DNA of 64,000 nt from contig NZ_SNZC01000001.1 of the NCBI RefSeq assembly GCF_004363695.1, positions 48,013 through 112,012 on the forward strand, given 5' to 3'. The translations under genes were made by a program, and so were the position numbers. The notes under the pieces are model-generated. The model saw nothing but the letters and a program-made list of their open reading frames with translations, was not told the DNA's origin and made no database searches. The stretch is from Flavobacterium cheniae. Lineage in GTDB: Bacteria > Bacteroidota > Bacteroidia > Flavobacteriales > Flavobacteriaceae. Below, one piece after another: positions 9,727 to 18,140 of this stretch; position 1 is the stretch's first letter, and the number at the start of each line of letters is the position of its first letter.

Positions 9727-9753
9727 CAGTTATCAGTCACAGTGATCAGTTAT
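9727..9753. repeat. Degenerate heptamer array (CAGTTAT type)
   Basis: Four units of CAGTTAT, CAGTCA, CAGTGAT and CAGTTAT follow directly after guaB. The unit differs from the other arrays but has the same period and position: an intergenic gap just after a stop codon. Confidence 0.65.
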
Positions 9754-9798
9754 AAGCAACGTTTGTCATTCCGTTGTAATTTTATAATGTATTAGTTA

Positions 9799-10203
9799 AT
9801 GAGTTTTAAATTTAATATTCAAGAAACCATTGAAAAAGAACTTTCTTATGGTTCTTATAGTGTTTATATTCTAGGAGGTCATCATATTGATGCTAATCCA
9901 GATTTTTATATTCAAATTATTAATATTGAGACTAATAAAGAAGTGGATTTAAAAGAGAAAAGTTTAAAATTACGAGATTTTAAATTTGGAAAAAAAGCAG
10001 TTAAATTCTACTCATTTGAAATTATGAAACATGGTAAGTTTAAAATTTCTGTTCATAATTATTGTGATATTATTGTTAAGGATTCAATGTTGGAAGTTTT
10101 TCCATTTCCTTTTTTATCAATGTCAAGATTTTTATTTTCAAAAGTCTTAGGAAGAAGTAGAGAAAAATTGACTTTAAATGATATTGAAATAGCAATAGTT
10201 TAA
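9799..10203 (+). CDS. Small protein of unknown function
   Basis: 134 residues, starting MSFKFNIQETIEKELSYGSY. No signal peptide or clear membrane segment is seen. The pattern of alternating hydrophobic residues (YSVYILGGHH, DFYIQIINIE, KFYSFEIM, KISVHNYCDIIV) suggests a beta-sandwich, and FFLSM-like residues near 105-115 form one short hydrophobic stretch. I do not recognise a family. It is followed by a strong hairpin terminator and convergent with the CAP gene. Confidence 0.6.
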   Translation: MSFKFNIQETIEKELSYGSYSVYILGGHHIDANPDFYIQIINIETNKEVDLKEKSLKLRDFKFGKKAVKFYSFEIMKHGKFKISVHNYCDIIVKDSMLEVFPFPFLSMSRFLFSKVLGRSREKLTLNDIEIAIV

Positions 10204-10224
10204 ATTTTGATAAAATATTTTACA

Positions 10225-10258
10225 AACCTGACAGGTTTTTGAAACCTGTCAGGTTTTT
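10225..10258. terminator. Bidirectional terminator with a palindromic repeat unit
   Basis: Perfect 13-bp arms, AACCTGACAGGTT (10225-10237) and AACCTGTCAGGTT (10243-10255), with a 5-base loop and T tract. Each arm is itself nearly palindromic. It lies between two convergent genes. My impression is that this motif is common in flavobacterial intergenic regions. Confidence 0.85.
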
Positions 10259-10267
10259 TGTGTTTAA

Positions 10268-10777
10268 TTACTTCGCCCCAAACATTTGCACCGCGTAAAT
10301 TTTCTTGTTTTCCCAATCGATGCTAAAACCGATTTCGGTGTAAAAATATTGATAGTCTAATATATTTTTTAAATGATTTGGTGATTTCTTCCAAAGATTG
10401 AACATTTTTAATGCTAAAGTGTCTAAATCGGTTTCAGTATAAATTTGATCTTTAATTCCTGTGAATAATAAGTTTTCACCCACTAAAATAAACGAATTTC
10501 CGCCATAAAAGTAAACACGTTCTTTCGGGCTTTGTTTTTTGGCATCAGTCTGTTCGTGCGATAACGTTTGTGCTTTTGCAATGTATTTGGCATGGTCATC
10601 CGCTGCTTTTTTCAAATGAGCATCCAAACCAAGAACTTTTTTGTCGTTATTAGAACGTTCTTCGTTTACCAATTGATATACTTTTGTTTTCAGTTTTTCT
10701 AAATCAATTTTGTTTTGATTTTGACTAAAACTTAAAGTGGAAAGTAGGAGTAGGAATAGGGTGATTTGGGTTTTCAT
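10268..10777 (-). CDS. Secreted CAP-domain protein
   Basis: 169 residues with an N-terminal signal peptide (cleavage near LSFSQ, residues 15-19) and a CAP/SCP-PR1 domain. Matches include VNEERSNNDKKVLGLD, the helix AADDHAKYIAKAQTLSHEQ with the domain histidine, and VGENLLFTG resembling the G-E-N motif. The C-terminal strand TEIGFSIDWENKKIYAVQMFG matches the domain's last strands. It is extracytoplasmic; bacterial CAP proteins have varied, mostly unknown roles. It is convergent with the preceding unknown gene across a shared terminator. Confidence 0.85.
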   Translation of the reverse strand: MKTQITLFLLLLSTLSFSQNQNKIDLEKLKTKVYQLVNEERSNNDKKVLGLDAHLKKAADDHAKYIAKAQTLSHEQTDAKKQSPKERVYFYGGNSFILVGENLLFTGIKDQIYTETDLDTLALKMFNLWKKSPNHLKNILDYQYFYTEIGFSIDWENKKIYAVQMFGAK

Positions 10778-10829
10778 GTTATCAGATTTTCAATATTTTA
10801 TAAAACTCAAAAAATGCTTAAATAGTATG

Positions 10830-13067
10830 TTATCCCTTCAAAAACTCATTAATCTTTTTCCTGTCACCTGCAATCCATAAAATATCATCGGATTCTAAAA
10901 TCCAGTGCGATTCTGGGTTTAAGATACGTTTTCCGTTACGTTCGATTCCTACGATAATACCATGTGTTTTCTCTCTAATTTGTGATTCACGGATGCTTTT
11001 TCCTATGCAAACTCGGTTTTTAAGTTCTAATTGTTGTAGAATAATATCTTCTTTAATGAAAGCTTCTGGTTCGTCGATTTCGTGCTTGTCTAAATAGTTT
11101 TTAAATAGTTTTACTTGTTCATCGGTGCCAATTACGTTGATTTCGTCACCAGGGAATAAACGTTCGGTTCTTATTGGAATATTAATCGTAACATCACCAC
11201 GTTTAATAGCTGCAATATTGATTCCAAATTGTTCTCTGATTTTTAATTCTTCCAACGTTTTTCCTGCTAAATTCGATTCTTTTGCAATAATAAAATCGGC
11301 CATGTGACCATCCCAAGGCGACAATACATTTTGACGTTTGTTGGCTTGTTTCGTAATTTCTCTATCGTTGAAGTTTTTCAAGAAATGACCTTCGATTTTG
11401 TTGTAAAAAGCATGTAATCGTTTCGGGAATAAAATGTACGACACAATTCCAACGACTAAAGCAATGATGGCGATAACTGGCGAGAAAAACTCATTCAATA
11501 CAAATCCCATATAGAAAAGCGAAAGTGCAATTCTAAAGAATACCAACACGATAATCGGACCTTGGTATTTTCGAACTTGCATTAATTCCTGAACTTGTTC
11601 CACAGCCACTCTTCGCAACGATAAAGCCCATAAAAAAGGCGATAAAATCACAACTGTTATTAATGCTGCAATGGCATTTCCAAAGCGTGAATCTTCAACC
11701 AAAGGCAAAATATATTTGGATGAAAGTAAAATAATCGCCACAATAATTATAGAGTGAATGATTACCTGAGTTAAATACGCTTTTAATACAATTTGCCATG
11801 TACTAACCGATTTAATAGCTTCGGTATTGGCGCTGTAGCGTTCTATTTTTTTAACCCAACGTCTTGGTAATTTTTTTTCCAAAAAGATAGATAAAGGCGT
11901 TGAAAATTTCACCATGAATGGCGTTGTAAAGGTTGTAATAGCTGAAACTGCAACCACAATTGGATACAAGAAATCGCTCGTTACATTTAACGTCATTCCT
12001 AATGTGGCAATGATGAACGAAAACTCTCCAATTTGCGATAAACTCATCCCGGTTTGTATGGATTGTTTTAACGGTTGTCCCGAAAGTAAAGCACCAATGG
12101 TTGAGGAAAGTGATTGCCCAAGAATAACTACTAAAGTTAGAATTCCAACTGGAAACGCATATTTCAATAACATTTCAGGATCAATCAACATTCCGACCGA
12201 TACGAAGAAAACGGCTCCAAATAAATCTTTTACTGGTTTTACTAGATGTTCAATGTGTTCGGCTTGCGTAGTTTCTGCAATAATTGAACCCATGATAAAC
12301 GCCCCAAGAGCAGGAGAGAAGCCCACATTTGCAGCAAAAAGCACCATTAATAAACACAATGCCAATGAAACAATTAGCAACATTTCATCTGTTAAAAGGT
12401 GTTTGGCTTTTTTTAGTAGCGTTGGAATAAAGAAAATTCCCGCTACAAACCAAATAGTTAAAAAGAAAATTAATTTTAAAACAGATTGAAACAATTCGCC
12501 GCCAGAAAATTGCTGACTTACTGCAACCGTAGACAATAAAACCATCATTAAAATGGCTAAAATGTCTTGCACAATTAACGCACCAATTACATTTCCTGCG
12601 AATTTTTGCGTTTTTACACCTAATTCATCAAAGGTTTTTAAGATGATGGTTGTGGATGAAATAGATAAAATTACTCCTAAAAACAAACTATTCATTTTGC
12701 CCCAATCCATCATTTGCCCTACGAAGTAACCCAAAGCTACCATCGTAATGATTTGGGTTAACGCTGTGATGGAAGCTGTTCCACCAACTTTCATTAGTTT
12801 TTTAAAACTAAATTCAAGTCCTAAACTGAATAAGAGGAATATTACACCAATTTCTGCCCAAACTTTTACACTGTTCATGTCTTTCACGGTTGGGAAAAAA
12901 TCAAACTCGCTTCCGGCTAAAAAACCAGCGACCAAATATCCTAAAACTAACGGTTGTTTTAAGATTCTAAAAATGAGTACTGCAAAGGCTGCAGTGACTA
13001 AAATTAGTCCTAAATCGCTAATTAAATTGGGTAAATGAACAGTGGAAGCAGTTAGAAATATTGGCAT
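10830..13067 (-). CDS. KefB/CPA2-type cation:proton antiporter with two TrkA-C domains
   Basis: 745-residue inner-membrane antiporter that probably exchanges K+ or Na+ for H+. The CPA2 membrane domain (~15-410, about 12-13 segments) includes LGYLVAGFLAG, FLLFSLGLEFSFKKL and SISSTTIILKTFDELG. A second hydrophobic stretch spans ~430-545. Two RCK-C/TrkA-C regulatory domains follow (~590-665 and ~670-745), seen as two copies of a pattern ending in PGDEINVIGTDEQ and ESDDILWIAGDRKK. The NAD-binding Rossmann (RCK-N) domain of classical KefB/KefC is not visible, so control by glutathione adducts or NAD(H) is unlikely. Confidence 0.9.
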   Translation of the reverse strand: MPIFLTASTVHLPNLISDLGLILVTAAFAVLIFRILKQPLVLGYLVAGFLAGSEFDFFPTVKDMNSVKVWAEIGVIFLLFSLGLEFSFKKLMKVGGTASITALTQIITMVALGYFVGQMMDWGKMNSLFLGVILSISSTTIILKTFDELGVKTQKFAGNVIGALIVQDILAILMMVLLSTVAVSQQFSGGELFQSVLKLIFFLTIWFVAGIFFIPTLLKKAKHLLTDEMLLIVSLALCLLMVLFAANVGFSPALGAFIMGSIIAETTQAEHIEHLVKPVKDLFGAVFFVSVGMLIDPEMLLKYAFPVGILTLVVILGQSLSSTIGALLSGQPLKQSIQTGMSLSQIGEFSFIIATLGMTLNVTSDFLYPIVVAVSAITTFTTPFMVKFSTPLSIFLEKKLPRRWVKKIERYSANTEAIKSVSTWQIVLKAYLTQVIIHSIIIVAIILLSSKYILPLVEDSRFGNAIAALITVVILSPFLWALSLRRVAVEQVQELMQVRKYQGPIIVLVFFRIALSLFYMGFVLNEFFSPVIAIIALVVGIVSYILFPKRLHAFYNKIEGHFLKNFNDREITKQANKRQNVLSPWDGHMADFIIAKESNLAGKTLEELKIREQFGINIAAIKRGDVTINIPIRTERLFPGDEINVIGTDEQVKLFKNYLDKHEIDEPEAFIKEDIILQQLELKNRVCIGKSIRESQIREKTHGIIVGIERNGKRILNPESHWILESDDILWIAGDRKKINEFLKG

Positions 13068-13138
13068 AGAATTGAATTTTTACTAAAATAGTGAAAAGTG
13101 GTCGGTTTTCAAAATTTCAATTCTTTATGCGCTCAATT

Positions 13139-13918
13139 TTATTGTTTTTTTAACGAATTAAGTTCTTGAAGCGTGTAAAATTTCATTTGGTTTGAAACCA
13201 CAAATTGACAAATCATTTCTAATGTTTTCAGATCTACTTCATACTCATTTGTAGCTTTTTCAACGGGTTTGTGTCCGTAGAAAACGACTATTTTATTGTG
13301 TTTTTTTGCGTAATTTAAAACTTTAGTTAAGTAGTTTAAACTAAAATGCTCGTAATTACTGTCGATTCCAATTCCGTTTGCAAGTCGAGTTCCGTTATAA
13401 AAATTAGTGTTGTCAGCTACTTTTTTGCCGCCTTTTGCAGTTCCTCTGATGATATCGAAATGTTTTTGTAATTCGTAGTCTAATGTTTGTGTTTTGGCTC
13501 CAAAAGGATAAGCAAATGATTTAATTTCGATGCCTTCTTTTTTAAATGCTACGATTAAAGGAAAAATTTCAACAATTAAGTATTGCTGTTTATTATTTTT
13601 CTTAGCAAATTCTTTTGCATTGAGATGACGAAATCCGTGACCAGCAATTTCGTGCCCTTTGTTTTGAAGTTCTTTTAAATTTGAAATATCTGAAACCGAG
13701 AGTTTTTCAAAATTACTCACACAAAAAGTCGCTTTCCAATTGTATTTTGCGAGTTGAACATCCGCTTCTTTCCATTCGTTTACAAAGTAATCGTCAAAGG
13801 TAATGACGACTCCAGCTTTGGAATTTGTGGTTGGGGTTTTGGTAGACGAACAAGAATAAAAGAAAAAACCTATCAGTAAACTAATGAAAATGAGTTTTAT
13901 ACTGATAGGTTTTGGCAT
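13139..13918 (-). CDS. Polysaccharide deacetylase-family lipoprotein
   Basis: 259 residues with a lipobox (FFYSC) near residue 23, placing it on the periplasmic face of a membrane. The NodB-homology domain shows VVITFDDYF with the catalytic/metal Asp pair, HEIAGHGFRHL with the metal-binding histidines, and SFAYPFGAKT resembling motif 3. The activity would be hydrolytic removal of N- or O-acetyl groups from a glycan; the substrate is unknown. It starts 13 bases after the purB stop on the same strand and is probably cotranscribed with it. Confidence 0.85.
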   Translation of the reverse strand: MPKPISIKLIFISLLIGFFFYSCSSTKTPTTNSKAGVVITFDDYFVNEWKEADVQLAKYNWKATFCVSNFEKLSVSDISNLKELQNKGHEIAGHGFRHLNAKEFAKKNNKQQYLIVEIFPLIVAFKKEGIEIKSFAYPFGAKTQTLDYELQKHFDIIRGTAKGGKKVADNTNFYNGTRLANGIGIDSNYEHFSLNYLTKVLNYAKKHNKIVVFYGHKPVEKATNEYEVDLKTLEMICQFVVSNQMKFYTLQELNSLKKQ

Positions 13919-13931
13919 ATTTTAGAAGGAA

Positions 13932-15275
13932 TTAAATCCCCAAATAATTACTCGGTGTAATTTGCATTAATTCGGCTCTCACTTCTTCTGAAACGTTTAA
14001 AGTTCCAATGAAATTATGAATGGCTTCTTTGTTAATTACAGTATTCGTTCTAGTTAAGTCTTTTAGAGCTTCGTACGGATTTGGATAGCCTTCACGACGT
14101 AAAATTGTTTGAATTGCTTCAGCAACAACTGCCCAATTTTTCTCTAAATCTTCTGCGAATTTTTCTTCGTTCAATAACAATTTGTTCAAGCCTTTCAATG
14201 TAGCTTCAAATGCAATTAACGTGTGTCCCATTGGGACTCCAATATTACGTAAAACCGTACTATCTGTTAAATCGCGTTGTAATCTTGAAAGTGGTAATTT
14301 AGCTGAAAGATGTTCGAAAATCGCATTAGCAATTCCTAAATTTCCTTCCGAATTTTCAAAATCAATTGGATTTACTTTATGTGGCATAGCCGAAGAACCA
14401 ATCTCGCCTGCTTTGATTTTTTGTTTGAAATAATCCATAGAAACATACGTCCAAATATCTCTATCCAAGTCGATTAAAATGGTATTGATTCGTTTTAAAG
14501 CATCAAAAAAGGCTGCAAAATGGTCGTAATGTTCAATTTGTGTTGTTGGAAATGAATGGTGTAATCCCAAACTGTTTTCTACGAAATCGCTTCCAAATTT
14601 TCTCCAATCGGTGTTTGGATAGGCCACTTTATGTGCGTTGTAATTTCCAGTTGCACCACCAAATTTAGCTGCAAAAGGAACGTTGAACAATAAACGCATT
14701 TGCTCTTCTAAACGTTCTACGAAAACTAAAATTTCTTTTCCTAAACGAGTAGGAGAGGCTGGTTGTCCGTGTGTTCTGGCTAACATTGGAATGTCTTTCC
14801 ATTCCATTGCTAATTCTTTCAATTTTGCAATTACGCTTACTAATCCTGGTAAATAAACATTTTCAAACGCCTCTTTTGTCGAAAGCGGAATCGCTGTATT
14901 ATTGATATCTTGAGAAGTCAATCCGAAATGGATAAACTCTTTGTAATCTTGTAATCCTAAACCGTCGAATTTCGATTTGATGAAATATTCTACCGCTTTT
15001 ACATCGTGATTCGTTGTTTTTTCGGTTTCTTTAATCCATAGCGCATCTTCAGTAGAAAAGTTCTTATAAATTGCTCTTAAAGAATCGTAAATCGATTTGT
15101 CAATTTTGGCTAATTGAGGTAAATCAGCTTCGCGCAAAGCAATAAAATATTCAACCTCTACCAAAACGCGGTATTTAATTAAGGCTTCTTCAGAAAAATA
15201 AGGAGATAATGAAATAGTTTTGCTTCTATAACGACCATCAATTGGCGAAATAGCATTTAATTCTGTTAATTGCAT
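13932..15275 (-). CDS. purB: Adenylosuccinate lyase
   Basis: Catalyses two fumarate-releasing steps in purine synthesis, from SAICAR and from adenylosuccinate. The 447-residue protein has the start LNAISPIDGRYRSKT, the segments EKTTNHDVKAVEYF and FGLTSQDINNTA, and the fumarase/lyase signature GSSAMPHKVNPIDFENSEG (~292-310) with the catalytic serine. Its promoter box lies at 15302. The -33 region of that promoter is a heptamer array shared with the end of the sirtuin gene. The polysaccharide deacetylase gene follows closely. Confidence 0.97.
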   Translation of the reverse strand: MQLTELNAISPIDGRYRSKTISLSPYFSEEALIKYRVLVEVEYFIALREADLPQLAKIDKSIYDSLRAIYKNFSTEDALWIKETEKTTNHDVKAVEYFIKSKFDGLGLQDYKEFIHFGLTSQDINNTAIPLSTKEAFENVYLPGLVSVIAKLKELAMEWKDIPMLARTHGQPASPTRLGKEILVFVERLEEQMRLLFNVPFAAKFGGATGNYNAHKVAYPNTDWRKFGSDFVENSLGLHHSFPTTQIEHYDHFAAFFDALKRINTILIDLDRDIWTYVSMDYFKQKIKAGEIGSSAMPHKVNPIDFENSEGNLGIANAIFEHLSAKLPLSRLQRDLTDSTVLRNIGVPMGHTLIAFEATLKGLNKLLLNEEKFAEDLEKNWAVVAEAIQTILRREGYPNPYEALKDLTRTNTVINKEAIHNFIGTLNVSEEVRAELMQITPSNYLGI

Positions 15276-15301
15276 TTTGTTGTGTGTTGTTTAAAGAAGT
15301 G

Positions 15302-15309
15302 CAAATATA
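15302..15309 (-). promoter_or_regulatory. -7 promoter box for purB
   Basis: The minus strand reads TATATTTG, 26 bases before the ATG. Upstream of it, where a -33 TTG would be expected, lies the AGAAGTT array (15313-15347). Confidence 0.65.
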
Positions 15310-15312
15310 ATA

Positions 15313-15347
15313 AGAAGTTAGAAGTTAGAAGTTAGAAGTCAGAAGTT
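15313..15347. repeat. 7-bp tandem repeat, five copies (AGAAGTT)
   Basis: Five consecutive 7-mers: four AGAAGTT and one AGAAGTC. The array overlaps the last codons of the sirtuin gene, encoding its C-terminal Thr-Ser-Asp-Phe and its stop, and occupies the spacer and -33 region of the purB promoter. Confidence 0.85.
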
Positions 15348-16039
15348 TTTTGGATAGAATTTACCAATTCTTCTTTTACAATTTTCATTCCTTCAACGGC
15401 GGTTAGCGGTAACACTTTCAACTCGTTTGGTAAATCGTAAATAGTGGCTGGATTCGGATCAATGTAATAAACTGGAACGTTTTGGTCCACGTAATTCATC
15501 AAACCAGCTGCAGGATAGACTTGTAATGAAGTTCCGATTATAATCAAAATATCAGCGGTTTCTACAATGTCAATAGCGTGTTCAATCATAGGAACATCTT
15601 CGCCAAACCAAACAATGTGCGGTCGTAATTGATTGCCTTCCAAATCAAAATCGCCTAAATTTAAATCGTGTTTCCAATCAATTACGAAATCTTCGTTTGA
15701 AATACTTCTTACTTTTAATAATTCGCCATGCAAATGAACGATTTTATTACTTCCGGCTCTTTCATGTAAATCGTCAACGTTTTGGGTTATGATTTGAATG
15801 TCGAAATGTTCTTCCAGCTCTGCTAAAATTTCGTGCGCTTTATTGGGTTTAACCGTTAAGAGTTGAGCTCTTCTTTTGTTGTAAAAGTCCAAAACCAATT
15901 CTGTATTTTTCTTCCAACCGATAGGTGAAGCCACTTCCATAATATCATGACCTTCCCACAAGCCATCAGCATCACGGAATGTTTTGATTCCGCTTTCGGC
16001 ACTAATTCCAGCACCTGTTAGTACTACAATTTTTTTCAT
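15332..16039 (-). CDS. cobB: Sir2-family NAD-dependent deacylase (class III/SIRT5-like, no cysteines)
   Basis: Removes acyl groups from lysine using NAD+. I start it at the ATG at 16037-16039, which gives MKKIVVLTGAGISAESG; the longer frame begins with TTG. Motifs are GAGISAESGIKTFRDADGLW (NAD loop), TQNVDDLHERAG, the catalytic His in HLHGE, and GTSLQVYPAA. FYNKRRAQ carries the Tyr-x-x-Arg of desuccinylases/demalonylases such as CobB and SIRT5. The protein has no cysteine at all, so the four-cysteine zinc site of most sirtuins is missing. Its final codons lie in a 7-bp repeat array. Confidence 0.88.
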   Translation of the reverse strand: MKKIVVLTGAGISAESGIKTFRDADGLWEGHDIMEVASPIGWKKNTELVLDFYNKRRAQLLTVKPNKAHEILAELEEHFDIQIITQNVDDLHERAGSNKIVHLHGELLKVRSISNEDFVIDWKHDLNLGDFDLEGNQLRPHIVWFGEDVPMIEHAIDIVETADILIIIGTSLQVYPAAGLMNYVDQNVPVYYIDPNPATIYDLPNELKVLPLTAVEGMKIVKEELVNSIQKTSDF

Positions 16040-16067
16040 TTTCTTTTTCTTTTGCAATTTTAAAAGA

Positions 16068-16092
16068 CAAATGCGCCTTAAAGACGCATTTG
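16068..16092 (-). terminator. Hairpin between the sirtuin and anti-sigma genes
   Basis: CAAATGCG and CGCATTTG form an 8-bp stem, with further pairing of CTT and AAG inside. On the minus strand it is followed by a modest T-rich stretch. It lies downstream of the anti-sigma gene on the minus strand's upstream side, that is, between that gene's stop and the sirtuin start. It could terminate read-through or form part of the sirtuin leader region. Confidence 0.45.
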
Positions 16093-16096
16093 AGTA

Positions 16097-16882
16097 TTAT
16101 ACTTTTCCTAAGGTATAGAGTTGTTCCATTGTAGGTCCAGCGCTTCCTCCCGCAGGTTCTAATGTAATTCCGAAAGCTTGTGCTTCATTTGCGTTTTCTA
16201 CTTTAATTACTTTTGTAGTACTTGTTGCATACGAATCAAGCAATCCTATACTTGTAGGTGTTAAAACAGGTTCTAATTTTAAAGCCCATACTTGGTATAC
16301 CATTCCTTCAGGAGGAGTTGGTAAGCCAGAAGCATCGATGTAAACTTCTTTTGTGTTTTTGTTGTAATATGCTTTTGCATAAGCATTTGGTGCTACTTGT
16401 TGTCCAGCTAAAGCTACGGCAATGTTACTTGTATCTCTTAAAATGGCTAAAACTTCTTCAGATTCTTTTTTCTTCAATTCTAAATCAACAACTGATTCTT
16501 GTAATAAGTCTTTTTGTGTAGAAACGTTATTCAAGGTTTCATTCGTTTGGTTTAATTTATAAAATTGAAGTCCAAAACCAACAACTAATACAGCTGCAGC
16601 AACCCAACCCGTATATTGTGACCAATTGGAACGCGGTTTCATGGTTACGACTTTGCTTCTTCCTAATAATTCGGCTCTGATTTTTTCGAAATTAGTTGCC
16701 GATAAATGAGGTGCTACACTGTGTGATAAATTAATGACTGCTGCTTCAATAGCCTTAATTTCCTCTCTCACTTCAGGATATTGTGCTGCCATTTGGTTGA
16801 CTTCCGCAATTTCTTCATCGGAAAGTTTTCCAAATACATACAGTTCTAAAATACCTGATTCTATATATTCTCTACTATTCAT
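16097..16882 (-). CDS. Anti-sigma factor, RskA-like C-terminal domain
   Basis: 261-residue single-pass membrane protein. Residues 1-85 form a helical cytoplasmic sigma-binding domain (YIESGILELYVFGKLSDEE) without the zinc-binding HxxxCxxC motif. A membrane segment, YTGWVAAAVLVVGFGLQFY, lies near 115-132. A coiled segment follows (~135-165), then a C-terminal RskA-type beta domain (AYAKAYYNKNTKEVYIDA, PPEGMVYQVWAL, FGITLEPAGG). It overlaps the sigma-factor gene by 8 bases, consistent with translational coupling. It should hold the sigma factor inactive until an envelope signal triggers release. Confidence 0.88.
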   Translation of the reverse strand: MNSREYIESGILELYVFGKLSDEEIAEVNQMAAQYPEVREEIKAIEAAVINLSHSVAPHLSATNFEKIRAELLGRSKVVTMKPRSNWSQYTGWVAAAVLVVGFGLQFYKLNQTNETLNNVSTQKDLLQESVVDLELKKKESEEVLAILRDTSNIAVALAGQQVAPNAYAKAYYNKNTKEVYIDASGLPTPPEGMVYQVWALKLEPVLTPTSIGLLDSYATSTTKVIKVENANEAQAFGITLEPAGGSAGPTMEQLYTLGKV

Positions 16883-17405
16883 TGATCATTAGTCTTAATT
16901 CATTCATACAATTTCTGTTCTGCGTTTTCACGGTTCCTAAAGGAATCTCTAATTCATCAGATGCTTCTTGTTGGGTATACCCTTTAAAAAATAACAAATC
17001 AATTAGTTGGATGCACTTTGGCTTCAATTTCTTGATAAACTCTTTAATTCCAATCGCATCTATTTTGTTGATGGCCTTCGAGTTATCGTCCAATATATGT
17101 ACGAAATTATCGGTAGATAGGTTTTTCTGATTGTTGTTAAATCCTTTTGAACGTAATTTATCAATAGAAGTATTACGTGCAATATTTAACATCCAGGTGT
17201 ACAATCGGCCTTTTGAGGTATTGTAAGTATCAATATTTTTCCAAATTTTAACAAAAACTTCCTGAAGCACATCTTCAGCTTCTTCTTTGTCTTTAATTAA
17301 ATTGAAAATAATTCCGTACAAACTCTTCGAGTAATTATCGTAGAGTAGTGTAAACGACCTATCGTCTTTTTTAAGTAATAGGGGTAAAAGTTCTTCTTGT
17401 GTCAT
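16875..17405 (-). CDS. ECF RNA polymerase sigma factor
   Basis: 176 residues. Region 2 covers YDNYSKSLYGIIFNLIKDKEEAEDVLQEVFVKIWKN and YTWMLNIARNTSIDKLR (only short parts are conserved word for word). Region 4 has LFFKGYTQQEASDELEIPLGTVKT, the -35-reading helix-turn-helix. It is the first gene of a two-gene operon with its anti-sigma factor. It is divergent from the TrmH-like gene with only 56 bases between the starts. Autoregulation is typical for the family but I see no clear ECF promoter. Confidence 0.93.
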   Translation of the reverse strand: MTQEELLPLLLKKDDRSFTLLYDNYSKSLYGIIFNLIKDKEEAEDVLQEVFVKIWKNIDTYNTSKGRLYTWMLNIARNTSIDKLRSKGFNNNQKNLSTDNFVHILDDNSKAINKIDAIGIKEFIKKLKPKCIQLIDLLFFKGYTQQEASDELEIPLGTVKTQNRNCMNELRLMINE

Positions 17406-17449
17406 GCAATTTTCTTTTTTTTTGTCTAAAATAATAAAAAAAGTAGTAT

Positions 17450-17457
17450 TATTTTTG
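17450..17457 (+). promoter_or_regulatory. -7 promoter box 4 bases upstream of the TrmH-like gene
   Basis: TATTTTTG, then CCTT, then ATG at 17462. The predicted transcript would be leaderless or nearly so. Confidence 0.6.
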
Positions 17458-17461
17458 CCTT

Positions 17462-18139
17462 ATGGAGAAATTTAATCAAGACTTGTTAACATACTTAGAA
17501 GGCTTTATTACCGAAAATAGAAAAGAAGGCTTTTTAAGAGTATTGAAAAACCGAACAAAACATTTTACTATTGCGATGGAAGATGTGTTTCAATTGCACA
17601 ATACAAGTGCTGTGATGCGTAGTTGCGAAGTATTTGGTATTCAAGAATTGAATGTGATTGAGCAAAAATTTGGTAAAAGTATCGATAAAGAAATTGCAAT
17701 GGGAGCTGAAAAATGGGTCGATATTAATCGATTTTCTTCCATTCAGGATTGTATTACTAATTTAAAAGGAAAAGGCTATCAAATAATAGCGACTACACCG
17801 CATAACGATTCTTGTTTATTGCATGAATTTGATATTACAAAACCATCTGCTTTATTTTTTGGAACGGAGCGCGATGGTTTATCAGAAGAAGTAATGCAAC
17901 AAGCGGATGGATTTTTGAAAATACCAATGGTAGGTTATACCGAAAGTTTGAATATTTCAGTTTCTGCAGCAATTATTATTCAAGATGTGACAAATCGTTT
18001 ACGTCAATCGGATATTAATTGGCAATTATCGGAAGAAGAAGTTTTAGAAAAGCGTTTAGATTGGACGCGAAAATCTATAAAAGATATCGAGTTTATTGAG
18101 CGAAAGTACTTCGAATTAAAAGAAAACGTAGCCGAATAA
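17462..18139 (+). CDS. TrmH-like RNA 2'-O-methyltransferase (SpoU family)
   Basis: Transfers methyl from SAM to a ribose 2'-OH, most likely G18 of tRNA. The 225-residue protein has the three SPOUT motifs: NTSAVMRSCEVFGI (motif 1), FGTERDGLSEEV (motif 2) and IPMVGYTESLNISVSAAI (motif 3, trefoil-knot SAM site). GAEKWVDI after motif 1 is also seen in TrmH. The C-terminal extension (~180-225) resembles TrmH rather than short RNA methylases such as TrmL. It is divergent from the sigma-factor gene. Its stop codon and that of the convergent neighbour lie within one palindrome at 18134-18150. Confidence 0.88.
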   Translation: MEKFNQDLLTYLEGFITENRKEGFLRVLKNRTKHFTIAMEDVFQLHNTSAVMRSCEVFGIQELNVIEQKFGKSIDKEIAMGAEKWVDINRFSSIQDCITNLKGKGYQIIATTPHNDSCLLHEFDITKPSALFFGTERDGLSEEVMQQADGFLKIPMVGYTESLNISVSAAIIIQDVTNRLRQSDINWQLSEEEVLEKRLDWTRKSIKDIEFIERKYFELKENVAE

Positions 18140-18140
18140 A

